Assembly: GCF_027853235.1 (NCBI RefSeq)
Contig: NZ_WKJG01000108.1
Location: 19,766-83,765, forward strand
Direction: 5' to 3'
Source of the DNA: Aliibacillus thermotolerans
GTDB lineage: Bacteria > Bacillota > Bacilli > Bacillales > Marinococcaceae
Length of the DNA stretch: 64,000 nucleotides
Below the pieces are notes generated by a model. That model saw only the letters and a list, made by a program, of their open reading frames with translations, did not search any database and had not been told where the DNA came from. This document shows, in pieces, positions 34,340-44,402 of the stretch (position 1 is its first letter; each line of letters starts with the position of its first letter). The position numbers and the translations under genes are program-made.

Positions 34340-34999
34340 ACAAAATTCGGATGGTGCAGTATTCTAGTCAATTCTCCATTCTCGAGGGCGGGCCTAAAAA
34401 TCCGCTAAAGGGCACATCGATGAAGTTCCTGGTGTTGGCTCGAGGCGCCCAGCCTTGGGTCAATGTTGGGAGTAAAGGCGTTAAGGGCGATCTACAATGG
34501 CATGTGGGCGTGAACCCTTTTCGCCGCGGAGGCCTTGTTCTCTGTTTTTCCAGGACATACTACAGAAGAACAAGGTTAGACCTGCATGGCAGGCTGTGGG
34601 AAAGTCTGGCTGCAGTGTAGCCTGCCTTGAGTGGAGCAAGGGGGATGGTTCTAAAGAAAGAAAGTATTCGCTGGCCAACGAGTGCTTTCTTTATACCTGA
34701 AACCTGCTCTGCAAAAGAGGCTAAGAGAGTGGCACGGAATTGTTGAGGAAAGCTCCTAGACTGCTCTTCGGACGGTAAAAGTGGATTGCAGTGTGTCCTA
34801 AGTGGCAATCCAGTCTGATGTTCGGCGACGGCATCAAATCACTTTTAAAGGGAAACCGCCATCGTGGCAACACATGGTAAGTGATTGGGAAATCCTACTG
34901 GACCTAAGGCACAAGATTTACACTTTTACCGACCATCCGAACGCGTACATAGTTGGATATGCTTTCGCCATCAAAAACTTGGCGATAAGCCAAGTTTTT
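34340..34999 (+). ncRNA. ole: OLE RNA (ornate large extremophilic RNA)
   Basis: About 660 nt without a credible ORF, locally much richer in G and C than the genes around it. It lies in the diagnostic position between ispA and dxs and directly upstream of the OapA membrane protein gene, exactly the arrangement of OLE loci in Firmicutes. Many short complementary blocks (for example GGCAGGCTG / CAGCC-like segments, AGTGGATTGCAGTG / GGCAATCCA) fit a large folded RNA, and it ends in a strong terminator. OLE forms a membrane-associated RNP with OapA, OapB and OapC and is linked to stress growth phenotypes. The family call rests on context, size and composition; a covariance search was not run. Confidence 0.85.
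34973..34999 (+). terminator. Terminator at the 3' end of OLE RNA
   Basis: AAAAACTTGGC / GCCAAGTTTTT perfect 11-bp stem with 5-nt loop GATAA and a T5 end. Partial readthrough would be needed if oapA shares the OLE promoter. Confidence 0.9.
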
Positions 35000-35047
35000 A
35001 ATTATGATAACCAAAAGACGTCTCGATATTAGGTGATTAGGGAAATA

Positions 35048-35617
35048 ATGAATAATATGTGGAAAAACTCACTGAAATGGAGTATTTTAATTGCCGTTAT
35101 CACGTTCGTGTTAGCGGCTATTTTTACAATCATCTCAACCGCTTTATTATCTGGAGTTGGCTGGGCTGCCGGCATGCTTGTTGTTTTGGTCATCATCTTT
35201 ATCGGTGTGTTTTTTGATATTATCGGTGTAGCTGCTACTGCTGCAACGAGTGCGTCTTTCCATGCGATGGCAGCGAAAAAAATTCCAGGAGCACAAGAAG
35301 CGGTTTTCATTAACCGAAATGCCGACAAAGTGGCTAATTTTTGTGCCGACGTTGTAGGAGATGTGTCCGGGGTAGTGAGTGGGACGGCTGCTTCTGCTGT
35401 GGTGATTCAATTAACTTTGGCAGCAAATGCTGGGGATGGGTCTACTTTTCAGTTCGTTGTCAATGTTATTTTTACCGCATTAGTCGCTGCACTTACTGTC
35501 GGAGGGAAAGCTCTCGGAAAAACTTTTGCCATCGAGAACGCAAATAAAATTATTTTTCAAGTCGGGCACTTGTATCACTGGATAAAAAAAGTTTTCTATC
35601 CGACAAAAAATAAATAA
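35048..35617 (+). CDS. oapA: OapA, OLE-associated membrane protein
   Basis: 189 residues with four probable membrane helices: about 12-34, 38-62, a segment near 108-122, and 134-156. A DxxxD motif, noted as conserved and functionally important in OapA, is present as DVVGD (Asp101 and Asp105). The cytosolic loop is basic. It directly follows the OLE RNA and precedes dxs, as in other OLE-carrying species. OapA binds OLE RNA and tethers it to the membrane. ATG 35048 follows AGGGA; GTG 35033 and ATG 35057 are alternatives. Confidence 0.85.
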   Translation: MNNMWKNSLKWSILIAVITFVLAAIFTIISTALLSGVGWAAGMLVVLVIIFIGVFFDIIGVAATAATSASFHAMAAKKIPGAQEAVFINRNADKVANFCADVVGDVSGVVSGTAASAVVIQLTLAANAGDGSTFQFVVNVIFTALVAALTVGGKALGKTFAIENANKIIFQVGHLYHWIKKVFYPTKNK

Positions 35618-35656
35618 TTCACATGAATACATGATCGAAAGTGAGGGTTCCATTGA

Positions 35657-37546
35657 ATGAATCTAGAGACAATAAAGGACCCGAAGTTTTTAAAAAATTG
35701 TAGTCGTAACGACCTGGAAACGCTCGCAACAAAAATACGTCAATTTTTAATTGAAAAATTATCTGTTACCGGTGGGCATCTTGGTCCGAACTTAGGGGTC
35801 GTTGAATTAACGATTGCACTGCACACGTTATACGACAGCCCAAAGGACAAGCTCATTTGGGATGTTGGTCACCAAGCGTATGTTCATAAGATTTTAACCG
35901 GACGAGCAAACCAATTTGATACTCTGCGTCAATATAAAGGATTATGCGGTTTTCCGAAGCGATCTGAAAGTGAGCATGACGTATGGGAAACAGGCCATAG
36001 CTCTACTTCTCTTTCCGCTGCGATGGGAATGGCTGTCGCACGAGACTTAAAACAAACAGACGAAGAAATCGTTGCAATTATTGGGGATGGAGCTCTCACT
36101 GGTGGGATGGCTCTGGAAGCGTTAAATCACATCGGACATGAAAAAACAAACATCACGATTATTTTAAACGATAACGAAATGTCCATCGCTCCGAATGTAG
36201 GAGCTCTTCACAGTATTCTCGGTCGTCTTCGCACAGCTGGAAAGTACCAAAAAGTGAAAGAAGACGTCGAATATTTATTGAAAAAAATCCCTGCTTTTGG
36301 AGGAAGAATTGCTACTGTTGCAGAGCGGGTGAAAGATAGTTTAAAGTATTTGCTCGTTTCCGGAATGTTCTTTGAAGAGATGGGATTTACTTATTTCGGT
36401 CCAGTAGATGGACATGATTATGACGATTTATTCGCAAACATTCAATATGCGAAAGATACAAACGGTCCGGTGTTAGTCCATGTCATGACGAAAAAAGGAA
36501 AAGGGTACGCCCCGGCTGAAAATGATGCGAAAGGAACATGGCACGGTCTTGGTCCTTATAAAATGGAATCCGGGGAAGTCATAAAAAAACCCGGTCCTCC
36601 TTCCTATAGTTCCGTTTTTAGCAATACGTTAATTCGTTTGGCAGAAAAAGATAAGCGGATTGTGGCACTTACCGCTGCCATGCCAGGAGGCACGAAGCTG
36701 GACCAATTTGGTGAAAAGTTTCCGGATCGTATGTTTGATGTCGGTATTGCAGAACAGCATGCCACGACGATGGCCGGAGGGTTGGCAGCCCAAGGAATGA
36801 AACCGGTTTTTGCGGTTTATTCTACCTTCTTACAAAGAGGGTATGATCAGCTCGTTCATGACGTATGTCGACAAAATTTAAATGTTTTCTTTGCGATTGA
36901 CCGAGCAGGGCTCGTTGGTGCTGACGGGGAAACCCATCAAGGCGTATTTGACATTGCGTATTTACGTCATTTACCAAATATGAAAATACTCATGCCAAAA
37001 GATGAGAATGAACTGCAACATATGATTTACACAGCCATTCAATATGATGACGGACCAATTGCTGTTCGATATCCACGGGGAAATGGTTACGGAATTCCAA
37101 TGGATGAAGAATTTCAAGAAATTGAGATCGGATCGTGGGAAGTTGAAAAAGAAGGAAGCGATGCAACCATTTTAACATTCGGTACTCTCTTGCCAATGGC
37201 AATGGAAGCAGCACGCACATTGGAAAAATCCTCAATACATGTTCGGGTCGTGAATGCTCGTTCCGTCAAGCCGTTAGACGAAGAAATGATGGCAATGTTT
37301 ATGCAAGAAAATAAACCGATATTAACATTGGAAGAAGCGTCCTTGATGGGAAGCTTTGGAAGCGCGATTTTAGAACATATTCATGATCAAGGGGCACATC
37401 ATATGGTTGTAGAAAGAATGGGAATACCGGATCGATATATCGAACATGGCAGTGTCCCGGAATTATATGAGGAAATCGGATTAACGACAGAAAATATCGT
37501 TGCCACGATTCGTTCTCTCATACCAGGGAAAAAGCAGAGGGCGTAA
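35657..37546 (+). CDS. dxs: 1-deoxy-D-xylulose-5-phosphate synthase
   Basis: First enzyme of the MEP isoprenoid pathway; TPP-dependent condensation of pyruvate and glyceraldehyde 3-phosphate. 629 residues. [13 protein letters not shown] near the N-terminus, TPP motif [32 protein letters not shown] [17 protein letters not shown], and the transketolase motif [25 protein letters not shown] precedes the ATG. Functionally upstream of IspA. Confidence 0.97.
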   Translation: MNLETIKDPKFLKNCSRNDLETLATKIRQFLIEKLSVTGGHLGPNLGVVELTIALHTLYDSPKDKLIWDVGHQAYVHKILTGRANQFDTLRQYKGLCGFPKRSESEHDVWETGHSSTSLSAAMGMAVARDLKQTDEEIVAIIGDGALTGGMALEALNHIGHEKTNITIILNDNEMSIAPNVGALHSILGRLRTAGKYQKVKEDVEYLLKKIPAFGGRIATVAERVKDSLKYLLVSGMFFEEMGFTYFGPVDGHDYDDLFANIQYAKDTNGPVLVHVMTKKGKGYAPAENDAKGTWHGLGPYKMESGEVIKKPGPPSYSSVFSNTLIRLAEKDKRIVALTAAMPGGTKLDQFGEKFPDRMFDVGIAEQHATTMAGGLAAQGMKPVFAVYSTFLQRGYDQLVHDVCRQNLNVFFAIDRAGLVGADGETHQGVFDIAYLRHLPNMKILMPKDENELQHMIYTAIQYDDGPIAVRYPRGNGYGIPMDEEFQEIEIGSWEVEKEGSDATILTFGTLLPMAMEAARTLEKSSIHVRVVNARSVKPLDEEMMAMFMQENKPILTLEEASLMGSFGSAILEHIHDQGAHHMVVERMGIPDRYIEHGSVPELYEEIGLTTENIVATIRSLIPGKKQRA

Positions 37547-37549
37547 TGA

Positions 37550-38377
37550 ATGAAAAAAGTACGTGCGGATGTTTTATTGGTAGAAAAAGGCTATTTTGAA
37601 TCGAGGGAACAAGCAAAACGATCGATCATGGCGGGGCTCGTCTATGCAGATGATGAGCCTGTCGACAAGCCGGGAGCAAAAATAGATTCGACCGCATTGA
37701 TACGAGTGAAAGGAGAAACCCATCCGTATGTCAGTCGCGGTGGCTTAAAACTTGAAAAAGCAATTGCGTCTTTTGGTCTTTCTTTTCAAAATAAAATCGT
37801 CCTTGATATCGGGGCATCTACGGGAGGATTCACCGATTGTGCTCTCCAACATGGCGCAAAGCTTGTCTATGCCGTCGATGTCGGGTATAACCAACTCGCT
37901 TGGAAATTGCGAAATCATAAGCAAGTGGAAGTGATGGAACGATATAACTTTCGCTATGCATCAAAAGAAGATTTTACAAAAGGAAAAGTGGAGATCGCTG
38001 TTGCGGATGTCTCCTTTATCTCGTTAAAATTGCTTTTGCCACCTCTTTGTGAACTTCTCACGAACGATGCGGATGTTTGTCTCCTCATTAAACCACAATT
38101 TGAAGCAGGCAAAGAGAAGGTAGGGAAAAAAGGAATTGTACGGAACGCTGATGTGCACGTGGAAGTCATTTCCGATATTGTCACTTTTTCATCTCAATTA
38201 CAGTTCGTACCGTGGGGATTAGACTATTCACCTATTACCGGAGGAGATGGCAATATCGAATATTTATTTCATGCGAAATGGCTTCCGAAGAATACGGTGA
38301 CCTCAGCCTTTTCAATAACAAATATTCCCGAGATTGTACGAGCTGCACATCGTCATCATTATCACGAGAGAGGATAA
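37550..38377 (+). CDS. yqxC: TlyA-type rRNA 2'-O-methyltransferase (YqxC)
   Basis: 275 residues: N-terminal S4 RNA-binding domain (VRADVLLVEKGYFESREQAK) and a FtsJ-like Rossmann methyltransferase domain with SAM motif LDIGASTGGFTDCALQ. Predicted to 2'-O-methylate cytidines in 16S/23S rRNA like TlyA. Three bases after dxs, so co-transcribed. Ends in a terminator that overlaps its stop. Confidence 0.92.
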   Translation: MKKVRADVLLVEKGYFESREQAKRSIMAGLVYADDEPVDKPGAKIDSTALIRVKGETHPYVSRGGLKLEKAIASFGLSFQNKIVLDIGASTGGFTDCALQHGAKLVYAVDVGYNQLAWKLRNHKQVEVMERYNFRYASKEDFTKGKVEIAVADVSFISLKLLLPPLCELLTNDADVCLLIKPQFEAGKEKVGKKGIVRNADVHVEVISDIVTFSSQLQFVPWGLDYSPITGGDGNIEYLFHAKWLPKNTVTSAFSITNIPEIVRAAHRHHYHERG

Positions 38378-38390
38378 CCTCTCTCTTTTT
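38366..38390 (+). terminator. Terminator after yqxC
   Basis: GAGAGAGG-ATAA-CCTCTCTC followed by T5. Confidence 0.9.
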
Positions 38391-38456
38391 AGTTTCTATT
38401 TTTAAACGTTTTAGTGTATAATTATAATAACCATTGAAAAATTGGAGGAAACTGAG

Positions 38457-38912
38457 ATGACGATGACAAAAGGACAACGCCATATAAAAATCCGCGAGTT
38501 AATATCTAATTTTGATATTGATACGCAAGATGAGTTAGTTGAACGTCTGAGAAATGCAGGATATAACGTGACACAAGCGACTGTTTCCCGAGATATTAAA
38601 GAACTGCACTTAGTGAAAGTTCCAACGGCTGACGGCCGTTATAAATACAGTTTACCTGCGGACAAGCGTTTTAATCCGATTGAAAAACTCAAACGTTCAC
38701 TCATTGATAGTTTTATTAGCATTGATCGAGCCAACAATTTAGTTGTCATGAAAACATTACCTGGAAATGCGAATGCAGTTGGCGCGTTAATTGATAATTT
38801 AACATGGGAGGAAATTATCGGAACGGTGTGCGGTGACGATACCATTCTCATCATTTGTCGCGATGACAAAACGGGCGAAGACATTGTCCAACGCTTTCTT
38901 GATATGCTATAA
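38457..38912 (+). CDS. argR: ArgR/AhrC, arginine repressor
   Basis: Arginine-responsive regulator of biosynthesis (repressor) and catabolism (activator); hexamer. About 151 residues: winged helix [14 protein letters not shown] through [18 protein letters not shown], and the C-terminal arginine-binding motif [14 protein letters not shown]. It could control the rocF gene at the window start. ATG 38457 has TTGGAGGA upstream; ATG 38463 and TTG 38442 are alternatives. Confidence 0.96.
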   Translation: MTMTKGQRHIKIRELISNFDIDTQDELVERLRNAGYNVTQATVSRDIKELHLVKVPTADGRYKYSLPADKRFNPIEKLKRSLIDSFISIDRANNLVVMKTLPGNANAVGALIDNLTWEEIIGTVCGDDTILIICRDDKTGEDIVQRFLDML

Positions 38913-38939
38913 AAGGAATCGTAGAGCCGAGGTGAAAAG

Positions 38940-40661
38940 GTGCTAGAAGAGATTACCATTAAAAATTTTGCCATTATTGAAGAGTTAACTATTTCTTTTC
39001 AAACGGGACTTACGGTGTTAACAGGGGAAACAGGAGCGGGAAAGTCCATTATTATCGATGCGATTGGCTTATTGATCGGTGCGCGAGGTTCTGTGGAATT
39101 CGTGCGTCATGGGCAAGATCGGGCGGAAATTGAAGGCCTGTTTTCAATAGAAAAAGATCATCCGATACGTTCCTTTCTGGAGAAAACGGGTATCGATACC
39201 TCTGATGATATGGTGATTTTACGACGAGACATCACGAATCGGGGGAAAAGCATCTGTCGAGTCAACGGAAAATTAGTAACCCTGTCTATCCTTCGAGAAG
39301 TAGGACAATCCCTTTTGGATATCCACGCACAACATGAACATCAAGAATTAATGCAACCGGAAAAACATTTAACCATTTTAGACCGTTTTGCCAAAGAAAT
39401 GATAAAAGAGACGCTATTTGATTATAAAAACCGTTATCATACGTATCAGCGTCTCAGATCTCAATGGAGAAAATGGCAAGAAAATGATCAGGAAATGGCC
39501 AATCGCCTTGATTTTCTTCAATATCAGTTACGTGAAATTGAACAAGCCTCCTTGTCTCCGAATGAAGATTTCTCTTTAGAAAAAGAAAGACATGTTTTAT
39601 CCCACAGTGAAAAACTATATCAACAATTGGGAAGTACGTATAATAGCCTTAATGGGGAAGGAAAAGCGTTAGATTGGATCGGACAAGCGGTCGCTCATAT
39701 AGAGGAAGCGGCACAGATTGACTCAGAAATGGCAGTGCAGTTGGAACGAATCCAAGAAGCTTTGTTTACGTTAGAAGAAAGTGCCAGCGACATTCGCAAT
39801 CGCATGGAGGCGATTTCTTTTGATCCAAATCGTTTAAATGAAATTGAAGCAAGATTAGATGAAATAAACCGATTAAAGCGAAAATACGGGGAGACAGTAG
39901 AAGAAATATTAGAACATGCCGCGCGTATAGAAGAAGAAATCGATTCTTTATCCAATAAAGAAGAAAAGCTCGCCGCGCTAGAAAAAGAAATGAACGCCTC
40001 CGCTTTAGATGTGAAAGCGGAAGCAGATACGTTAACCGACTTAAGAAAGCAAGCTGCCGCTCAACTTGTCCAAGATATTATGAAGGAGCTTGCGGATTTA
40101 TATATGGAACATGCGCGTCTCCATGTGGAGATAACGAACCTTACATCTGGCATTCCAATACATACGGAAGAAAGAGAAGTTTACGTCAATGAAAACGGTC
40201 AAGACCACGTGCAATTTTACATTGCTACCAATGCCGGGGAACCGTTAAAACCTTTAACGAAAGTTGCTTCCGGAGGAGAAATTTCTCGTATTATGCTTGC
40301 GATGAAAACAGTATTGGCTCGTTTTCAACATGTGACTTCGCTTATTTTTGATGAAGTGGATACAGGTGTTAGCGGGAGAGTAGCTCAGTCGATTGCAGAA
40401 AAAATTTATCGAGTATCGACCCATTCACAAGTCATCTGTATTTCTCATTTGCCACAAGTAGCAGCAATGGCAGATCACCATTTGTTTATCGAAAAACGTG
40501 AAAAAAAAGATCGAGTAACGACCACGGTCACGTCTTTAAACGATGAAAAACGAACCGAAGAAATTGCCCGAATGATTTCCGGAGTGGAAGTGACTGCTTT
40601 AGCGAAAGAAAACGCCAAAGAATTATTACAAATGGCAGAAAAAATTAAAACCAATTCTTGA
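38940..40661 (+). CDS. recN: RecN, SMC-like DNA repair protein
   Basis: 573-residue SMC-like ATPase acting early in double-strand-break repair. Walker A GETGAGKS at 29-36, long coiled coils in the middle, ABC signature KVASGGEISRIMLAMK, Walker B SLIFDEVDTGVSG. GTG 38940 with GAGGTGAAAAG upstream. In B. subtilis recN also follows ahrC. Confidence 0.96.
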   Translation: MLEEITIKNFAIIEELTISFQTGLTVLTGETGAGKSIIIDAIGLLIGARGSVEFVRHGQDRAEIEGLFSIEKDHPIRSFLEKTGIDTSDDMVILRRDITNRGKSICRVNGKLVTLSILREVGQSLLDIHAQHEHQELMQPEKHLTILDRFAKEMIKETLFDYKNRYHTYQRLRSQWRKWQENDQEMANRLDFLQYQLREIEQASLSPNEDFSLEKERHVLSHSEKLYQQLGSTYNSLNGEGKALDWIGQAVAHIEEAAQIDSEMAVQLERIQEALFTLEESASDIRNRMEAISFDPNRLNEIEARLDEINRLKRKYGETVEEILEHAARIEEEIDSLSNKEEKLAALEKEMNASALDVKAEADTLTDLRKQAAAQLVQDIMKELADLYMEHARLHVEITNLTSGIPIHTEEREVYVNENGQDHVQFYIATNAGEPLKPLTKVASGGEISRIMLAMKTVLARFQHVTSLIFDEVDTGVSGRVAQSIAEKIYRVSTHSQVICISHLPQVAAMADHHLFIEKREKKDRVTTTVTSLNDEKRTEEIARMISGVEVTALAKENAKELLQMAEKIKTNS

Positions 40662-40664
40662 AAT

Positions 40665-40690
40665 GCTGGCCTGTTTTGGTCAGCTTTTTT
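40665..40690 (+). terminator. Terminator after recN
   Basis: GCTGGCC / GGTCAGC stem (one G-T pair), loop TGTTTT, then TTTTTT. Confidence 0.85.
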
Positions 40691-40777
40691 AGTTGGACCA
40701 ACTTATAAAACGAACCTCCAAAGGCAACATTAGAAGTAACGAACACGATTAAAAAGGGGATGAGGAGGATTCGTTAA

Positions 40778-42025
40778 ATGGAATGGGGGAGAAAAATTGT
40801 TGGAATGATATGTTTTACTTGTATGACACTTTTATTCATCCAAAGCAATGCTACCACTTTTTTACACGTTCCCGATCACATTGTTTTATTTGAATCAGAG
40901 TGGGAAAATGAGGATATTATACATGAAAAACTAGCTATGGACAAAGAAGGAAATATTGAAACAGATGAAGAAGCAGAAACGGTGTCCGTAAAAATAGCGC
41001 CATTACCGGAAAAAAAGACAAATGTCACAAAAATTCCAGATATTAAAGTGATACCCGGCGGTGATTCCATTGGGGTTCAATTAGAATCTCACGGCGTCAT
41101 GGTCATCGGGTTTCATGAGATAAAAGAAGGCGAAAAAAGATTTTCACCTGCGAAAAAAGCCGGTTTAGAAATTGGAGACCGCATCGTACAAATCAACCAG
41201 AAAAAAATCAATTCTTTAGATGATGTGGTGGATGTATTAGAGGAGACAACAAGTGAAAGTGTCACTGTACACATTGAACGCGGAAATAAACAAAAGGAAA
41301 TAGAAGTATCGATTCATAAAGGAAAAGATGGCAATATCATCGGTGCCTATATACGACAAAGCGCATCCGGTGTTGGAACATTAACTTTTTATGAACCGAA
41401 AACAGGAAAATTCGGTGCGCTCGGTCATGTCATTGCAGATCCCGATACGAAAGATCCTATTGAAATTTCAGAAGGTAAAATTATGCGCTCTACGGTAAAT
41501 GATATTGAAAAAGGCATCAACGGTACTCCTGGGGAAAAGCGTGCTACAATAATACCTGAAAAAGAAACATTGGGAAAAGTCACTAAAAATAGTCCTTTCG
41601 GTGTTTTTGGAGTATTAGATGAAGAAAAGCTGCAACAAAATAAAATAACCAAAAAAGCCCTTCCCATTGCTTTTGCGGATGAAGTAAAAAAAGGGCCTGC
41701 CCAATTGTGGACGGTGGTGGAAGGCGAAAAAATTGAAGCTTTCGATATCGAAATTGTACAAACCGTTCCTCAGATGGAAAGAGCAACAAAAGGGATGGTC
41801 ATTGAAGTTACCGATGAAAAATTAATTGAAAAAACCGGGGGAATTATTCAAGGAATGAGCGGCAGTCCGATTATTCAAGATGGAAAACTTGTTGGGGCGG
41901 TAACGCATGTATTTGTCAATGAAGCAAAAACAGGATATGCCTCTCATATTGAATGGATGTTAGAAGAAGCCGGAATAAACACGTATAAAGAAGAACGTAC
42001 CAAAGATAAGAAAACTGCTTCCTAG
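40778..42025 (+). CDS. spoIVB: SpoIVB, forespore signalling serine protease
   Basis: S55-family serine protease secreted from the forespore to trigger processing of pro-sigma-K. 415 residues: N-terminal membrane anchor (IVGMICFTCMTLLFIQ), PDZ domain about 105-180, protease domain with His217 (FGALGHVIADPDT) and the nucleophile in GMSGSP (about 359-364). GGGGATGAGGAGG precedes the ATG. Followed by spo0A, as in all sporulating bacilli. Confidence 0.96.
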   Translation: MEWGRKIVGMICFTCMTLLFIQSNATTFLHVPDHIVLFESEWENEDIIHEKLAMDKEGNIETDEEAETVSVKIAPLPEKKTNVTKIPDIKVIPGGDSIGVQLESHGVMVIGFHEIKEGEKRFSPAKKAGLEIGDRIVQINQKKINSLDDVVDVLEETTSESVTVHIERGNKQKEIEVSIHKGKDGNIIGAYIRQSASGVGTLTFYEPKTGKFGALGHVIADPDTKDPIEISEGKIMRSTVNDIEKGINGTPGEKRATIIPEKETLGKVTKNSPFGVFGVLDEEKLQQNKITKKALPIAFADEVKKGPAQLWTVVEGEKIEAFDIEIVQTVPQMERATKGMVIEVTDEKLIEKTGGIIQGMSGSPIIQDGKLVGAVTHVFVNEAKTGYASHIEWMLEEAGINTYKEERTKDKKTAS

Positions 42026-42035
42026 CAGTTTTTTT
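42010..42035 (+). terminator. Terminator after spoIVB
   Basis: AAAACTGC-TTCCTA-GCAGTTTTTTT; overlaps the spoIVB stop. Confidence 0.9.
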
Positions 42036-42087
42036 ATCTTTCAAACGACAAAAAACGACAATTTCATATAAATTTAAGATTGTCAAA

Positions 42088-42195
42088 TGTCGAATGTACA
42101 CATGAAACAAAGAAAAAGTAAATTTTCTAAAGCAAATAAAATGTAAATATATTTTAAAGTAAAATTAAAGGATAAAACGGTTTGTTGTCGAAAAT
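42088..42195 (+). promoter_or_regulatory. spo0A regulatory region: 0A boxes and sigma-H-like promoter
   Basis: Two exact 0A boxes TGTCGAA (42088-42094 and 42186-42192); two TTGTCGTTT-like sites lie on the opposite strand near 42046-42062. AAGGATAAA at 42168-42176 followed after about ten bases by GTCGAAAAT resembles a sigma-H promoter (RnAGGAWWW and RnnGAAT) overlapping an 0A box. This matches autoregulated, sigma-H-dependent spo0A expression in Bacillus. Confidence 0.65.
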
Positions 42196-42239
42196 AAGTG
42201 TTGGAGAAACAACTTTTTTAGTGATGAGGAGGTACTTCC

Positions 42240-43031
42240 GTGGAAAAAGTGAAAGTGTGCGTTGCAGATGATAATCGTGAATTAGTAGGATTGTTAACAG
42301 AATATATTCACGCGCAGGAGGATATGGAAGTCGTTGGATCTGCATACAACGGGCAAGAATGTTTGGACATTGTAGAGAATACTGACCCTGATATCCTCGT
42401 TTTAGACATTATTATGCCACATTTAGATGGATTGGCTGTGTTATCGAAATTACAGGAAAAGCAATCTCGTCCAAAGGTAATTATGTTAACGGCATTCGGG
42501 CAAGAAGACGTGACAAAAAAAGCGGTGCAGTTAGGAGCTTCTTATTTTGTATTGAAACCTTTCGATATGGAAACACTTATTAAACATATTCGCGACTTAA
42601 AAGGACAGAAACAACCGATGATCGAACAGCGTGATTCCAATCTTTCCATTGCCCGTGAAGAAAATCAATCACAAGAAGTGAATTTAAGTCAAAGTATTAC
42701 GAATGTGATCCATGAAATTGGCGTTCCTGCCCATATCAAAGGATACTTATATTTAAGAGAAGCCATTACGATGGTGTATCATGACATTGAATTGTTAGGT
42801 TCCATTACAAAAGTGCTCTATCCCGATATCGCGAAAAAATACAATACAACTTCCAGCAGGGTAGAAAGAGCGATTCGCCATGCGATTGAAGTTGCATGGA
42901 GCAGAGGCAATGTGGACTCCATCTCAAAAATGTTTGGCTACACGATCAACATGTCCAAAGCAAAACCGACCAATTCTGAATTTATTGCGATGGTTGCGGA
43001 TAAATTAAGGCTTGAGCATCAAGTGTCTTAA
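42240..43031 (+). CDS. spo0A: Spo0A, sporulation master response regulator
   Basis: 263 residues: receiver domain with acidic pocket Asp10/Asp11, phospho-acceptor Asp56 ([15 protein letters not shown]) and Lys in FVLKPFD; C-terminal DNA-binding domain with [20 protein letters not shown] and [19 protein letters not shown], essentially identical in style to Bacillus Spo0A. GTG 42240 with GAGGAGGTAC upstream. Controls entry into sporulation and antagonises many growth-phase genes. Confidence 0.98.
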   Translation: MEKVKVCVADDNRELVGLLTEYIHAQEDMEVVGSAYNGQECLDIVENTDPDILVLDIIMPHLDGLAVLSKLQEKQSRPKVIMLTAFGQEDVTKKAVQLGASYFVLKPFDMETLIKHIRDLKGQKQPMIEQRDSNLSIAREENQSQEVNLSQSITNVIHEIGVPAHIKGYLYLREAITMVYHDIELLGSITKVLYPDIAKKYNTTSSRVERAIRHAIEVAWSRGNVDSISKMFGYTINMSKAKPTNSEFIAMVADKLRLEHQVS

Positions 43032-43130
43032 TGCAATGTATCAATCAATGGTTACCGCGTTTTTCGTTCTCATGCTGTTCACCAACTAACGTCAAAATAA
43101 AACTAATAAATATTTTTTTGAAAGCAACTA

Positions 43131-43177
43131 ACACCTTCTCTTCATTGGGAAAATCCCATGGATAGGAGGTGTTTTTA
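43131..43177 (+). terminator. Terminator downstream of spo0A
   Basis: Outer stem ACACCT / AGGTGT with an inner TGGGA-AAA-TCCCA hairpin and a T5 tail. The remaining 43178-43319 holds no ORF I can support. Confidence 0.75.
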
Positions 43178-43319
43178 CTGTTTGTGGAAAGAGGACAAAA
43201 GCGAACTGCGATCTTTGTGTCGCTTTTTCCTAGATGAAACGAATTCCCACTTGAATATCTCTTTTCATGCATGAACGTCCTTCCGATTGGTCCATACTAC
43301 AGGAAAAGGAGGAAGAAGT

Positions 43320-44402
43320 ATGTCAATCCAAGGTAGGGCATTTTTTTATGAAAAGACAAAAAAGATCCGTCGTATTCATCATCCCGAAGATATCGTGTTT
43401 ATTACTCATCAAGATATAGATGAAGTTGCGGCTCAATCGTTAATCGACCATGGGGTAAAAGTGATGATCAATGAGAAATCATCCATGAGTGGTCGATTTT
43501 ATCATGAAGGTGTAAAACGGTTATTGGAAGCAAATGTACGCGTGTTCGATTTGTGCAACACGTTGTCGGCTCGTGTTGTTCACGGGAAACAAGTCATGAT
43601 TGAACGTCATCAGTTGTTTTTACGAGAGGAACGGTTGCTCCCAATCGCAATAGTTGAAGAATATGACCGTCTTCGTCTTGCGCAATTGGAAAAGAAAGCA
43701 AGAGAAGTGTGGTTGGAAAATTTCATCAAGTTTGGTGAGAATAGTATACGTCACGCCGACAAGGAATTGTCGCTGTTACGGTATTGTTGGGAAAGGTGGC
43801 CGGAAGGAAGAGCGTTTTTAAACGAAGAAGTGCTCATTGTTTCGAGAGGAAACCACTATAAAGAAGATTTATCTTTTGCTTTTCAATTGTTACCATTAAA
43901 AAACATAACAATTGTTGCTGTGGACGGGGCAGCGGATACTTGCGCGTCACTGGGATACATTCCTGATTATATTGTTGGTGATATGGATTCGGTGAGCAAT
44001 GATTTACTACAATCAGGTGCGAAACTCATCGTTCATGAAAACGAGCGTGGAGAAGCGCCGGGGATGAAACGGTTGGAGCGGTTAGGGCTTACCGCAACGA
44101 AAAAAAGGTGGGCGGGGGTAAGTGAAGATGTTGCGATTATCCATAGCTTAAAAGAGGGAGCAAAGCGTCTTTTTATCGTCGGTGGACAGCGTGGCATGGA
44201 AGAATATTTAGCAAAAGGGAGAGAAGGAATGGGCTCTTCTCTCTTAGTACGGATGATCGCGGGAAATCGAATCATTGATTTAAAAGGGATTCACGCTTGT
44301 TTTCAAGAGTTACTTCCTATTTCCGTTACCGGTCGATACCCATCTTTACTCACATTACTTGAACGTTCAACGGCCTCGCCTGTAAAGGAGGCTCAGCCGT
44401 GA
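43320..44402 (+). CDS. steA: SteA-like putative cytokinetic-ring protein
   Basis: 360 residues. Resembles the SteA family (named in Corynebacterium, where it works with SteB in cell separation) and contains a thiamin-pyrophosphokinase-like domain: AVDGAADTCASLGYIPDYIVGDMDS. An Arg/Glu-rich helical segment around 110-150 precedes it, and the C-terminus has a hydrophobic stretch. The genuine catalytic role is unknown; TPK activity is not expected because the second TPK half is missing. ATG 43320 follows AAAAGGAGGAAG; ATG 43287 is rejected. Coupled to the next two genes. Confidence 0.72.
   Translation: MSIQGRAFFYEKTKKIRRIHHPEDIVFITHQDIDEVAAQSLIDHGVKVMINEKSSMSGRFYHEGVKRLLEANVRVFDLCNTLSARVVHGKQVMIERHQLFLREERLLPIAIVEEYDRLRLAQLEKKAREVWLENFIKFGENSIRHADKELSLLRYCWERWPEGRAFLNEEVLIVSRGNHYKEDLSFAFQLLPLKNITIVAVDGAADTCASLGYIPDYIVGDMDSVSNDLLQSGAKLIVHENERGEAPGMKRLERLGLTATKKRWAGVSEDVAIIHSLKEGAKRLFIVGGQRGMEEYLAKGREGMGSSLLVRMIAGNRIIDLKGIHACFQELLPISVTGRYPSLLTLLERSTASPVKEAQP

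Noticed and set aside
34351..34808. Several overlapping 65-90 codon open frames on both strands
   Set aside because: They lie inside the OLE RNA, lack ribosome-binding sites, have odd composition and contradict each other; a GC-rich structured RNA explains them.
43178..43319. Short peptide gene after the spo0A terminator
   Set aside because: Only a ~17-codon frame with GTG start; no supporting conservation or neighbour evidence.
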